This document shows, in pieces, positions 36,847-45,241 of a stretch of DNA of 64,000 nt. A program made the position numbers and the translations under genes. The notes below the pieces were generated by a model. That model saw only the letters and a list, made by a program, of their open reading frames with translations, was not told the DNA's origin and ran no database searches. Position 1 is the first letter of the stretch. Each line of letters opens with the position of its first letter. Origin of the DNA: JAJZAM01 sp027391075 (GTDB taxonomy: Bacteria > Actinomycetota > Acidimicrobiia > Acidimicrobiales > Palsa-688); the NCBI GenBank assembly GCA_027391075.1, contig DAHYHI010000015.1, forward strand, positions 1-64,000, written 5' to 3'.

Positions 36847-37122
36847 TCAGATGGGAAGTCGACCTAGTACGTCGTTGACGAAGATCTGTACAACGATTAT
36901 TGCGACGAGAAATGACAGGTCGATCATTCCTATCGGAGGTACTATCCTGCGGAAAGGGGCCAGCACAGGCTCAGTTACGGTGAACACCAGCCGCCTGACT
37001 GGGTTGAGCGGGGAGCTCGGGCTGTACGGAAACCAACTCAAAAGTGCCCGCGCGAAGAGAATGAGTACGTAGATCTCGCCTAGGTCGAAGAGGGGATTGC
37101 CGGAACGGAAGTTGAAGAACAC
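36847..37122 (-). CDS. yggT: YggT family membrane protein
   Basis: The 91-residue protein has two hydrophobic segments (about residues 14-30 and 65-83) and the family motifs RALLSWFPYSPSSPLN and TEPVLAPFRRIVPP. It sits between sepF and divIVA, as in most Gram-positive dcw clusters. YggT proteins have been linked to osmotic stress and to the division apparatus, but the function is not settled. A GTG at 37122 starts the gene ten bases after sepF. Confidence 0.92.
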   Translation of the reverse strand: MFFNFRSGNPLFDLGEIYVLILFARALLSWFPYSPSSPLNPVRRLVFTVTEPVLAPFRRIVPPIGMIDLSFLVAIIVVQIFVNDVLGRLPI

Positions 37123-37131
37123 CTTGCAGGC

Positions 37132-37692
37132 TCAGGACCTGTAGCCGCGCTCTTGGAGGCGGCGCCGCTCCTCCGACGACACCTCGACGCTGGAAGGAGT
37201 GAGGAGGAAAACGTTCTCGTCGATCTTCTCCATCCCTCCGTTGAGGGCGTAGGTGACACCGCTGCAGAAATCGATCATCCGCCTGGCCAGTTCTCGTTCG
37301 CAATCTTGAAGGTTGACCACGACCGGCTGGCCATTACGGAAGCGGTCCCCAATCAGCTGGGCATCGGCGAACCTGGTCGGCTCCACCACGTGAGGCTTTG
37401 CGGTGTGCACGGGGCTTATCGGTCGCACGACCGCCGCCCTCGGAGTCACCGACACTGATGCGACCGCCGACTCACCGGGTTCCCGGTAGCCAGAGTCCCT
37501 GTGGCCGCCGTCGCGTGGGCTCGGATCCCATCCGGCCGACTCGCGTGCGACAGGTCTCACCGAGGACACCGCCGGCTCGGGTTCGACGTAGCGCCGCGAC
37601 GGACCCGAAGGTTCGTCGTAGTCGTAGTCGTCAAACTCGTCGTCGGCCAGACCTAGATAAACCATGGCCTTCTTCATGATCCCTGCAGCCAT
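37132..37692 (-). CDS. sepF: Cell-division protein SepF
   Basis: SepF binds the membrane with its N-terminus and FtsZ with its C-terminal domain, and stands in for FtsA in actinobacteria. The N-terminal amphipathic segment is IMKKAMVYLGLADDEFDD. The Pro/Arg/Asp-rich linker follows, and the SepF domain begins near residue 97 (HVVEPTRFADAQLIGDRFR, then GQPVVVNL). It starts with an ATG at 37692 and lies 11 bp after yggS. Confidence 0.94.
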   Translation of the reverse strand: MAAGIMKKAMVYLGLADDEFDDYDYDEPSGPSRRYVEPEPAVSSVRPVARESAGWDPSPRDGGHRDSGYREPGESAVASVSVTPRAAVVRPISPVHTAKPHVVEPTRFADAQLIGDRFRNGQPVVVNLQDCERELARRMIDFCSGVTYALNGGMEKIDENVFLLTPSSVEVSSEERRRLQERGYRS

Positions 37693-37703
37693 CGAGATCC
37701 TCC

Positions 37704-38384
37704 TCAGTTCTTATTGTAGCTGCGCACACCCTGCCGGGAGGGTCGCTCTCCGAACAGGACGCGACCCAGCCGGAGCACCGTCGCCCCCTCTTGGACTGCG
37801 ATCTCGAAGTCATCGCTCATGCCCATGGAAAGCTCCGAAAGGCCCAGAAGCTCAGCTCGGCGGGCCAACCAGGCAAAGCAGCGCCTTGCCTCGTCGGGCG
37901 AGTCCTGCGGAGCTACGGTCATTAGCCCGCTGATCGCAACAGAGTTGCGCTCAGCGAGCTCGACTAGCGAGTCGAGGTCGTCGGGATCGCAGCCCGGTCT
38001 GCCGGGCACCCGGGCCACGTTGACCTGGAGGAACACCTCGCTGTCAGGGCTGGATTCGGCTATCGCCATGAGCGAACGCGGGCGATCGACGCCGTGCCAT
38101 GCGCTGACCACTGCTGCCAACGGACGGATCTTGTTGTGCTGCGGGCTGCCCAGATAGTGCCACCTCGGCCCCTGAGTTACGCTACGAGCCTTGGCGAGAA
38201 GCTCCTGCGCGTAGTTCTCGCCAAGGTCCCGCATGCCGGCGCCCAGGGCTTCCACAGCGACATCTACTCCGAATCCCTTCGTCACTGCGACTATACGAAT
38301 CTCGCCGGGGGACCTCCCGGCGGATCGGATCCTCTCGTGCACCTCGCTTAGGCGTGCGGCAAGGTCACTCTCGTCCCGTCCCAC
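37704..38384 (-). CDS. yggS: YggS-family pyridoxal-phosphate-binding protein (PLPBP)
   Basis: The 226-residue TIM-barrel protein binds PLP through the Lys in IVAVTKGFGVD. HYLGSPQHNKIRPL and FLQVNVARVPGRPGC are family segments, and the phosphate site is near SMGMSDDFEIAV. It buffers PLP and is commonly found in the dcw region upstream of sepF. The usual HxIGxLQxNK motif is varied here to HYLGSPQHNK. Confidence 0.93.
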   Translation of the reverse strand: MGRDESDLAARLSEVHERIRSAGRSPGEIRIVAVTKGFGVDVAVEALGAGMRDLGENYAQELLAKARSVTQGPRWHYLGSPQHNKIRPLAAVVSAWHGVDRPRSLMAIAESSPDSEVFLQVNVARVPGRPGCDPDDLDSLVELAERNSVAISGLMTVAPQDSPDEARRCFAWLARRAELLGLSELSMGMSDDFEIAVQEGATVLRLGRVLFGERPSRQGVRSYNKN

Positions 38385-38393
38385 CGGGTTAAC

Positions 38394-39095
38394 TCAGACC
38401 CGCCATATCACCGTGGCTTGACGTCGCTGGGTCGACTGCCCCCTCCAGGACCAAAGTCCTTCGCTGTGGCCGGTGCACTCCCGGGAAGCGCCGACCAGGG
38501 AAGCTCCCGCTGCTCGAAGAGCAGCCCCGACACCTGCGGGTAGATCCAAGGAGGGCTCACCCTGGGTGTCGCGACCTTCTAGAGCACAGCCCAGACGAGC
38601 CTCGACTTCAGCGAGGTCCGCCCTGGCGAAGGTGTAGCAGCACGGGTGGATGCACGGACCTAAGACCGCATAGATCCGGGTGGCACCCAGACGTCTCATG
38701 CTCTGCACTGTCGATTCCACTACTCCTGCTCGCAGTCCACGCCAACCTGCGTGTGCGATACCGATAACGCCCTCGGCACTTGACATGGCGACCGGTGCAC
38801 AGTCAGCGCTGAGCACACCCAAGGCGACGCCTGGCAGGCAAGTCACCGCCGCGTCGGCCGGCTCACCTGCCATGGCTCCAGGCTCCTCCACAGTCACGAC
38901 GCGCGAACCGTGAACCTGGTCTAGGACGGTCCACGGCAGGTCCACCACCTGGTGGCGCCGCTTCAAGACCCTCTCGGTGCTCCCGGACATGTCACCTTGG
39001 CCCCACCCCGTGCACACAACCTTGGCTCCGCCGGGCAGATCCCACGTCGCCACAGGTCGACTTCGAGCGGCGGGCTGCTCTACAGCGGAGCTCAT
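38394..39095 (-). CDS. pgeF: YfiH/PgeF-type polyphenol oxidase-like protein (purine nucleoside phosphorylase-like)
   Basis: The 233-residue protein has the family metal and substrate motifs DQVHGSRV, LSADCAPVAM, IAHAGWRG and LGPCIHPCCYTF. These are the His and Cys residues of the DUF152/YfiH family. Members have been linked to peptidoglycan editing and purine nucleoside phosphorolysis. The gene lies between ftsZ and yggS, a typical place in actinobacterial dcw clusters. It starts with an ATG at 39095. Confidence 0.93.
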   Translation of the reverse strand: MSSAVEQPAARSRPVATWDLPGGAKVVCTGWGQGDMSGSTERVLKRRHQVVDLPWTVLDQVHGSRVVTVEEPGAMAGEPADAAVTCLPGVALGVLSADCAPVAMSSAEGVIGIAHAGWRGLRAGVVESTVQSMRRLGATRIYAVLGPCIHPCCYTFARADLAEVEARLGCALEGRDTQGEPSLDLPAGVGAALRAAGASLVGASRECTGHSEGLWSWRGQSTQRRQATVIWRV

Positions 39096-39139
39096 GTTCG
39101 ATCACCTGTTCGGCTCAATTCAAAAGGTGCCTGAGGCGG

Positions 39140-40222
39140 TCACTTCAAGAAGTCGGGCACGTCGAACTCGTCACCTATGAGGCCGAGGTCGTCGCTATCG
39201 CGAAGCTCCCTCTCGGTGGCGAGCAGACCGAGCCCGCTCTTTTGCACCTTGCGTTCCGGCTCGGTCGGCCGCTCCCAGCCGTCGAAACCTGCAGCTATCA
39301 CCGTGACACGCACTTCGTCGCCCATCGAGTCGTTGATAACCGAACCGAAGATGATGTTAGCCTCCGGATGAGCAACCCCGTGGATGATCTCAGCGGCTTC
39401 GGTCACCTCGAACAGACCCAGGTCACTTCCGCCCGCGATGTTGAGGAGGATGCCTTGCGCTCCTTCGATCGACGCTTCGAGCAGCGGTGAGGTAATAGCG
39501 AGCTTCGCAGCGGTAACTGCCCTGTTGTCTCCCGACGCCGTGCCGATGCCCATGATCGCAGTGCCGGCGTTGCTCATGATCATCTTCACGTCGGCAAAGT
39601 CGGTGTTGATCAGACCCGGCGTGGTTATGAGGTCGGTTATACCTTGAACTCCAGACAGCAACACCTCGTCGGCCATCTTGAAAGCGTTGACCATGGAGGT
39701 CTTCTCATTGGAGACCGTGAGCAGCCTGTCGTTGGGGATGACGATCAGAGTGTCCACCTTCTCGCGTAGACGCTGGATGCCGGCCTCGGCTTGGGTGGAC
39801 CGCCTGCGGCCCTCGAAGCCGAAAGGTCTCGTCACCACGCCTATCGTCAACGCGCCGAGCGACTTGGCGATCTCGGCGACGACAGGTGCACCCCCTGTCC
39901 CAGTGCCACCACCCTTTCCTGCGGTGATGAAGACCATGTCCGCGCCTTTGAGAGCCTCCTCAAGTTCTTGGCGGTGCTCTTCGGCCGCGGCCCTGCCTAC
40001 TTCGGGGTCACTCCCTGCGCCGAGACCACGGGTCAGTTGCCGGCCGATGTCGAGTTTCACGTCGGCGTCGCTCATGAGAAGCGCCTGGGCGTCGGTGTTA
40101 ACCGCTATGAACTCGACCCCTTTCAAGCCGGCGTCGATCATCCGGTTGACGGCGTTGACTCCGCCGCCGCCGATCCCGACAACTTTGATTACGGCGATGT
40201 AGTTCTGGGCGGCACCAGCCAT
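39140..40222 (-). CDS. ftsZ: Cell-division protein FtsZ
   Basis: The 360-residue tubulin-like GTPase has GIGGGG at residues 16-21, the G-box GGGTGTG at 104-110, and the synergy (T7) loop LINTDFADVKM. The C-terminal peptide DEFDVPDFLK, which binds SepF and other partners, is intact at the very end. The linker is short (about 30 residues). The ATG at 40222 follows a 256-bp gap that carries its own promoter-like elements. Confidence 0.97.
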   Translation of the reverse strand: MAGAAQNYIAVIKVVGIGGGGVNAVNRMIDAGLKGVEFIAVNTDAQALLMSDADVKLDIGRQLTRGLGAGSDPEVGRAAAEEHRQELEEALKGADMVFITAGKGGGTGTGGAPVVAEIAKSLGALTIGVVTRPFGFEGRRRSTQAEAGIQRLREKVDTLIVIPNDRLLTVSNEKTSMVNAFKMADEVLLSGVQGITDLITTPGLINTDFADVKMIMSNAGTAIMGIGTASGDNRAVTAAKLAITSPLLEASIEGAQGILLNIAGGSDLGLFEVTEAAEIIHGVAHPEANIIFGSVINDSMGDEVRVTVIAAGFDGWERPTEPERKVQKSGLGLLATERELRDSDDLGLIGDEFDVPDFLK

Positions 40223-40406
40223 CGAAACCCTCCAGGGGTGTACGACACGTCGGAACCGTTCCGAGCGTCTATTTGTGTTCTTCTTCTAAGAGTGCCACGC
40301 CGGGAACCCGCGATCCCGGATGCTGACGGAATCGCCCTTCCCAACTTCGGGGCGCTGTTCCAGTAGACCGACGAGCCCGAGCGAGACGACCAACCGCAAC
40401 CAAACC

Positions 40407-40428
40407 TCAAGTAAAGACTTAAACTTGA
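40407..40428. promoter_or_regulatory. Inverted repeat in the ftsZ leader
   Basis: TCAAGT and ACTTGA flank ten A/T-rich bases, just downstream of the candidate -10. Overlapping CCTCAA/TTGAGG copies lie in the same stretch. The place suits an operator or a leader structure. No regulator is identified. Confidence 0.4.
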
Positions 40429-40452
40429 CCTCAACCTACGCAAATGGTATAG

Positions 40453-40482
40453 ACCTTAGCCGAAATTTTGCTCCGGCGTCAA
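40453..40482 (-). promoter_or_regulatory. Candidate ftsZ promoter
   Basis: On the minus strand TTGACG (40477-40482) is followed by 18 bases and TAAGGT (40453-40458), a good fit to an actinobacterial housekeeping promoter. The -35 box overlaps the end of ftsQ. About 230 bases of leader follow before the ftsZ ATG. Transcription is not shown. Confidence 0.55.
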
Positions 40483-41483
40483 GACGGCGGTGTGCTATTC
40501 GTACTTGCGATGCCCGGACCGCCTAGAACCGGACGCCCTGGCACACTCAGATCTATGCTGGTGACACTCGAGACTGGGCCTTGGTCTACGATTGTAAGAA
40601 GAGCCACGACCTTTGCTGCCAGGTCTGACCCGTCGCCGAGGTTAACTCTAATCACCTGCCCACCAGTGCCCGCCGCTGAACTAGGCCCAGAAACCTGGGT
40701 CTGCCCACCGGCTGCGGTCGGCTTGTTGGTCGCCCCATTTGGCTGGCTGGTCACGCCAGACAACACCTGCGCCGAGATCTTCCCCCCGGCGACGTCGAGG
40801 GATCTGACAATATCCCGCCTGGCAGCCGGCATCGCCTGTAGAAAGCCGAGCGCCGCAGAGATTGCGTCCGGTGCTGTAGCACTTGGTGCCTGCAAGTCGA
40901 CAGGCGCGCCAGTGACGGGTCCCTTCGCTCCCCCAGCAGCCCCGGGTGATCCCGGAAGCCAGGCTCCGATCTCCGCCTTGGCGGCGAAACCAGTCACCTC
41001 AGGCAGAGATGAGTCGGAGGGCGTAACGTACCCGAGCAGCCTCCCGCTGCGGTCCACCTCGGCGAGGCGAGCCCCACCTTTGGGTACCCCAACCTCTACG
41101 ACAGCCAGCGGCGAGCGGATCGAGAGCGCAACTCTTAGGGTTCCCGGCCACGAGACACGCACCGATGCCCCCCCTAGGGTTGGAGTGGCGTCGAGTTTGG
41201 ACACGATCGTCGCCGAGTCCAGGTCGATCAACGGTTCGTGCAACCTAACCCCGCCGATGGCCGCAATGTCGGCAGCGCTATATGTGCCGGCGCCAACAAC
41301 CCTGACGTGGCGTAGCTCAAAGATCGGGCTGTAGAGGGACCCTCCCGCGGCGCCAGCCAGTCCTATCAGCGCACCGACGGCAATCACCCTCCGAAGACGA
41401 CGACGCCCTTCCTGGCGACGCGTCTCTATCCATCTCCCTGCGATCCGGGGATCCACACGAGGCCTGCTCAAAACGTCTGTCAT
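40479..41483 (-). CDS. ftsQ: Cell-division protein FtsQ (POTRA domain)
   Basis: The 334-residue bitopic protein has a basic cytoplasmic N-terminus, one membrane segment (about residues 34-52) and the POTRA domain beginning FELRHVRVVGAGTYSAADI. It links the Z-ring to septal wall synthesis. The C-terminal half is rich in Gly, Ala and Pro and longer than usual, with a low-complexity insertion (about residues 178-270). It starts with an ATG at 41483 after murB. Confidence 0.9.
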   Translation of the reverse strand: MTDVLSRPRVDPRIAGRWIETRRQEGRRRLRRVIAVGALIGLAGAAGGSLYSPIFELRHVRVVGAGTYSAADIAAIGGVRLHEPLIDLDSATIVSKLDATPTLGGASVRVSWPGTLRVALSIRSPLAVVEVGVPKGGARLAEVDRSGRLLGYVTPSDSSLPEVTGFAAKAEIGAWLPGSPGAAGGAKGPVTGAPVDLQAPSATAPDAISAALGFLQAMPAARRDIVRSLDVAGGKISAQVLSGVTSQPNGATNKPTAAGGQTQVSGPSSAAGTGGQVIRVNLGDGSDLAAKVVALLTIVDQGPVSSVTSIDLSVPGRPVLGGPGIASTNSTPPS

Positions 41484-41530
41484 ATAGATGTTCCCCTCTG
41501 AAAGCTTGAAGCCCGAACAAGCGACCAGGA

Positions 41531-41549
41531 TCTCAACGTAAGCTTGAGA
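41531..41549. promoter_or_regulatory. Inverted repeat upstream of ftsQ
   Basis: TCTCAA and TTGAGA flank seven bases in the 124-bp gap between murB and ftsQ. It shares the CTCAA/TTGAG core with the repeat before ftsZ. It could be an operator or a weak hairpin; no promoter hexamers are clear. Confidence 0.3.
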
Positions 41550-41607
41550 GTTAGAGTGTCCTGGTGTGGCTCAGTCCGGGGTACAGCAGTGGTTCGTCCA
41601 GCGGCGC

Positions 41608-42567
41608 TCATGACTCTGCGAACCCGATCATCTTGACCTCGGTTTTGAGCTCGACCGAGAAGCGGTCCAGCACTTGACTACGAACCAGTTCGATAAGTCG
41701 CGCGACGTCGTCAGCTGAGCCGCCGTCGTCAGCCTGTATGAAGTTGGCGTGCTTGGTCGACACGCTCGCTGTACCGAAGCGGAAGCCCTTCAAACCCGTA
41801 TCCTCGATGAGCCTGCCAGCCGACGATCCCGGCGGGTTCTGGAACACCGAGCCAGCGTTCTGGCCTCCCGGTTGGTTGGCCCGTCTCCATCGAACTATCT
41901 CGGCTATGCGTGCCCGGCCTACGACAGGGTCCCCTTCGTTCAAGGCGAAGCCGGCTTCAGTAACCACCTCGGCACTGTGGACGGTCGAGGTGCGGTATCC
42001 CAGACCTAGCTCCGGCGCCCCTTTCCGAAGGAGTCGATGACCTCTCGGGGCGCTGAGGTCGAACACGGTGGCGTATCTCAGGGACTGCGCCATGTCAGCG
42101 CCGTGCCCCCCTGCGTTCATCCTGACGGCTCCCCCGACCGAACCAGGAACGCCCACTGCCCATTCGAGACCGCTGAGGGCCGCCTCCACGCTTCGCCTTG
42201 CAAGAGCGGGTAGAGCGACAGCCGCTCCGGCGTCGACGTTGGACGAATCGAAACGAACCCAACCAAAGCGAGCCGTGTCGAGCAGAACCGCTACCCCGCG
42301 AAAGCCGCGATCGGCCACGAGCAGGTTCGAGCCCCTACCGACGATAAGCGACGGTAGGCCGCTCACAGCAAGCGAGTCGGCAACAAGGTCGAGGTCCGCC
42401 GACGTCTCCACAGTTACGCGAACCGCGGCAGAGCCCCCGACGCGGTACGTCGTGAGGGCCCCAACCGGCCCACCGGCTTGTACCCTGGCACCCAGAGGCA
42501 CCAGAACCGCCAGCGCTGCTGCGACGTCTGGGGCAATCCCCGACTCCCACAGACTGACCGGCGTCAA
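41608..42567 (-). CDS. murB: UDP-N-acetylmuramate dehydrogenase (MurB)
   Basis: The 319-residue FAD enzyme reduces UDP-GlcNAc-enolpyruvate to UDP-MurNAc. The FAD motif is LIVGRGSNLLVADRGF, with GVPGSVGGAVRMNAGGHG and the C-terminal AGSVFQNPPGSSAGRLIE, which holds the Ser that protonates the substrate. I chose the TTG at 42567, which shares TTGA with the murC stop and has GGGGGA upstream. The last motif KHANFI is intact. Confidence 0.94.
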   Translation of the reverse strand: MTPVSLWESGIAPDVAAALAVLVPLGARVQAGGPVGALTTYRVGGSAAVRVTVETSADLDLVADSLAVSGLPSLIVGRGSNLLVADRGFRGVAVLLDTARFGWVRFDSSNVDAGAAVALPALARRSVEAALSGLEWAVGVPGSVGGAVRMNAGGHGADMAQSLRYATVFDLSAPRGHRLLRKGAPELGLGYRTSTVHSAEVVTEAGFALNEGDPVVGRARIAEIVRWRRANQPGGQNAGSVFQNPPGSSAGRLIEDTGLKGFRFGTASVSTKHANFIQADDGGSADDVARLIELVRSQVLDRFSVELKTEVKMIGFAES

Positions 42568-44099
42568 CTCTGTCCCCCGCCTAGTGCCGCGATGACCATG
42601 TCGCCAACGTCGGTGACGTCGCCGGCTCCGAGCGTGAGGCACAGGTCCCCGGGTTTGAGGACGCTGGCAAGCAGGTCGGCCGTGTCGCTCAGGCCGGGCG
42701 AGTGGTATGCCTCGATCTCAGGGTTGGCGGATCGGAGGGCGTCGAAGATCAGCCTCTCGTCCACACCGGGTCTTGGGCTCTCCCCTGCGGGGTACAGTCC
42801 TGTGATCACCACGACGTCCGCTCCGGCGAAGCAGGCACCGAACTGTGCCCACAGCGCCTCTGTACGGCTATACCGGTGGGGTTGGAACACCACGACCACT
42901 CGCGACCAGGTACCGAGCTTCGCCGTGGCGATCGCAGCCGACACTTCACCGGGAAGGTGGTCGTAGCCGTCCACGAACGTTACGCCAGAGACCTCTCCGC
43001 GACGCTCGAAGCGCCTCGCAACTCCCTTAAAGGACCCCACAGCGTCGGCGACCTGAGCGGAGGGAGCCCCAAGCATGGTTACGAGGGCTACTACCGCTGT
43101 GGCGTTGAGCACGTTGTGAGCGCCGGGAACTTCCAGCTCTACCTGGACGACGCCCCCATCCGGAGGCCCGCTACCCGCCAAGCCGGGCCCCGAGGCCTCA
43201 AGCGGCCTGTCAGGGGTCCGATCCCCCACGAGTGCTGAGGCAACACCGAGGTGAACGGCAAAGCGTGATCCCCGTCCGTCCATCTCGAGAGCACTGACCG
43301 TCACGTCTGCTGACGGCAACATCCCGTAGGTGACCATCGACGGCCGGCGTGGCCGACCCTGCGAGGGGACAGCGAAGAGTAACTCGGCGACCCGGCGAGA
43401 GCCGGCATCGTCAACGCACACGACGCTCAGTGCGCCTGCCTGGGCGGCGAAACGAACGAACTCGGCCTCCAAGGCTTCTACGCTTCCGTAGAACTCGACG
43501 TGGTCTGCATCGACATTGGTGACCACTGCTGCGTAGGCCGGCAGACTTGTGAACGTCCCGTCGCTCTCGTCAGCCTCGACAACCAGCCAGTCCCCGTCGG
43601 GATCCCAGTGCCCGCCAGGACCGAAGCCGTTGATCTCGGACCCGACGATCCAAGACGGGCGCCAACCGAGCTCACTGAGAGCTACGGCGGTCATCGCCGA
43701 CGTCGTCGTCTTGCCGTGCGTACCCGACACTGCGATAGTCCGCTTGGTGGCGCAGACCGCGCTAAGCATTTCGGCGCGACTCCAGGTGGGCACCCCGGCG
43801 CGCCTCGCTGCGTCGATGTCGGGATCGCCTGCGGGCACCGCCGTGGAGCTCACTAGCAGGTCGGCATTCTCAGCGGCCTCTCGGTAGTTGCCTACGCGAG
43901 CGTCGACGCCTATGGCGACGAGACTGTCGAGCGTCGCGGAGTAATGCGCGTCGGACCCCGAGACCTCGAAGCCCATCCCGACGAGGACTCTCGCTATAGC
44001 GCTCATCCCTGATCCCCCGACGCCCACGACATGCACACGTCTAGCAGCCTCAAGTGGAACTCTCCGCTCGTCCGGCGGCGCTGGGGGCAATTCAGCCAC
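42564..44099 (-). CDS. murC: UDP-N-acetylmuramate--L-alanine ligase (MurC)
   Basis: The 511-residue Mur ligase adds L-alanine to UDP-MurNAc. N-terminal VHVVGVGGSGMSAIARVL, the ATP loop VSGTHGKTTTSAM and the later FQPHRYSRTEALW are all present. It is the first ligase of the stem peptide. A GTG at 44099 overlaps the murG stop by eight bases, and its own stop overlaps murB. MurD and MurF, its usual partners in the cluster, are not in this window. Confidence 0.96.
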   Translation of the reverse strand: MAELPPAPPDERRVPLEAARRVHVVGVGGSGMSAIARVLVGMGFEVSGSDAHYSATLDSLVAIGVDARVGNYREAAENADLLVSSTAVPAGDPDIDAARRAGVPTWSRAEMLSAVCATKRTIAVSGTHGKTTTSAMTAVALSELGWRPSWIVGSEINGFGPGGHWDPDGDWLVVEADESDGTFTSLPAYAAVVTNVDADHVEFYGSVEALEAEFVRFAAQAGALSVVCVDDAGSRRVAELLFAVPSQGRPRRPSMVTYGMLPSADVTVSALEMDGRGSRFAVHLGVASALVGDRTPDRPLEASGPGLAGSGPPDGGVVQVELEVPGAHNVLNATAVVALVTMLGAPSAQVADAVGSFKGVARRFERRGEVSGVTFVDGYDHLPGEVSAAIATAKLGTWSRVVVVFQPHRYSRTEALWAQFGACFAGADVVVITGLYPAGESPRPGVDERLIFDALRSANPEIEAYHSPGLSDTADLLASVLKPGDLCLTLGAGDVTDVGDMVIAALGGGQS

Positions 44100-45237
44100 G
44101 GGAATTTCTCTCTACCAGACGGGCCACGGCGATCGCCGCTTCGGGCCTCCCTAGGACACGGGCGGCAGCGGCCATCTCGTCTAGGAGCGACCGGTCCGAC
44201 AGCAGCCTGTCTAGTTGCTCTGCAAGCGTATCGGCGTCAAGTTCCGAGTCGGCTATCGTGATCGCTGCCCCAGCGTCGCTCAGCACTCTTGCATTGTGGG
44301 ACTGGTGGTCTCCGGGAGATCCTCCGAGAGGCACGAGGACAGAAGCGACGCCGACCGCCGTCAGCTCGGCGACGGTTGTGGCTCCGGCGCGGCTTACTAA
44401 GACGTCAGCCGCGCACAGAAGTCGGTCCATCCGATCCTCGAAGCGGACCCGCTTGTACTCAATTCCCCCAACCCCTGATTCCACGGAAAGGGCGGAAATA
44501 TCAGCCCAGTCCCGCTCGCCCACCACGTGGTAGATGCTCACCCGGCCACGCGATCTCCAGGACCGAGCCAGGCCCACGGCCGCTTCGTTAATCCTGCGCG
44601 CCCCCAGAGAGCCTCCGACCACCGCCACCACAGCTGCGTCCGTCGTTATGCCAAGCTCTCGGCGCGCCTCGACCCGGGACGACTCGGTGCGTTCTAGGCG
44701 GGCGATTTCAGCTCTTACCGGGTTGCCCGTGTCAACGGCACGGGGGAGCCGAGTTCCAGGAAAAGCTACGGCGCACGCCTTTGCAAAGTGACCAGCCAGC
44801 CTGTTCGCCAGACCAGGGACTGCGTTCTGCTCCGACACGACTACCGGCACGCGCAAGACTACCGCAGCTAGCGCAGCGGGGACGCTCGCATACCCTCCGA
44901 CGACTACTACGACCGAAGGGCGTGCCTTTCCCACAATCACCAAGGCTCGCGCCGCGGCGGCGACGAGCCCGGCCACTGACACCACGTTGGTGAAGTTGAC
45001 TCGACGGGCGATTCCCCTGCCTGGCAGAGTCACGAGATCGAAGCCCGCCGCAGGCACCATTCGACCCTCGATCCCACGACGCGATCCGACAAAGAGAAGC
45101 GTCGAGGGGTCGTGACCTAGTTGCACCAGTGCCTTCCCGATCGCGATCGCAGGGACGACGTGCCCCCCGGTCCCTCCCCCGGCGATCACGCACCACCTGC
45201 GGGCTCCCACGACGCCACGGCGTCTGCGGCTGATCAA
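44092..45237 (-). CDS. murG: UDP-GlcNAc:undecaprenyl-PP-MurNAc-pentapeptide transferase (MurG)
   Basis: The 381-residue GT28 glycosyltransferase makes lipid II at the inner leaflet. The N-terminal loop is VIAGGGTGGHVVPAIAI, and the donor site contains VVGGSLGARRINEA and LVSRAGATTVAEL. The start is uncertain: a TTG at 45237 lies four bases from the ftsW stop, and a GTG about 25 bases later is an alternative. It overlaps murC at its end. Confidence 0.95.
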   Translation of the reverse strand: MISRRRRGVVGARRWCVIAGGGTGGHVVPAIAIGKALVQLGHDPSTLLFVGSRRGIEGRMVPAAGFDLVTLPGRGIARRVNFTNVVSVAGLVAAAARALVIVGKARPSVVVVVGGYASVPAALAAVVLRVPVVVSEQNAVPGLANRLAGHFAKACAVAFPGTRLPRAVDTGNPVRAEIARLERTESSRVEARRELGITTDAAVVAVVGGSLGARRINEAAVGLARSWRSRGRVSIYHVVGERDWADISALSVESGVGGIEYKRVRFEDRMDRLLCAADVLVSRAGATTVAELTAVGVASVLVPLGGSPGDHQSHNARVLSDAGAAITIADSELDADTLAEQLDRLLSDRSLLDEMAAAARVLGRPEAAIAVARLVERNSRG

Positions 45238-45241
45238 GCGC

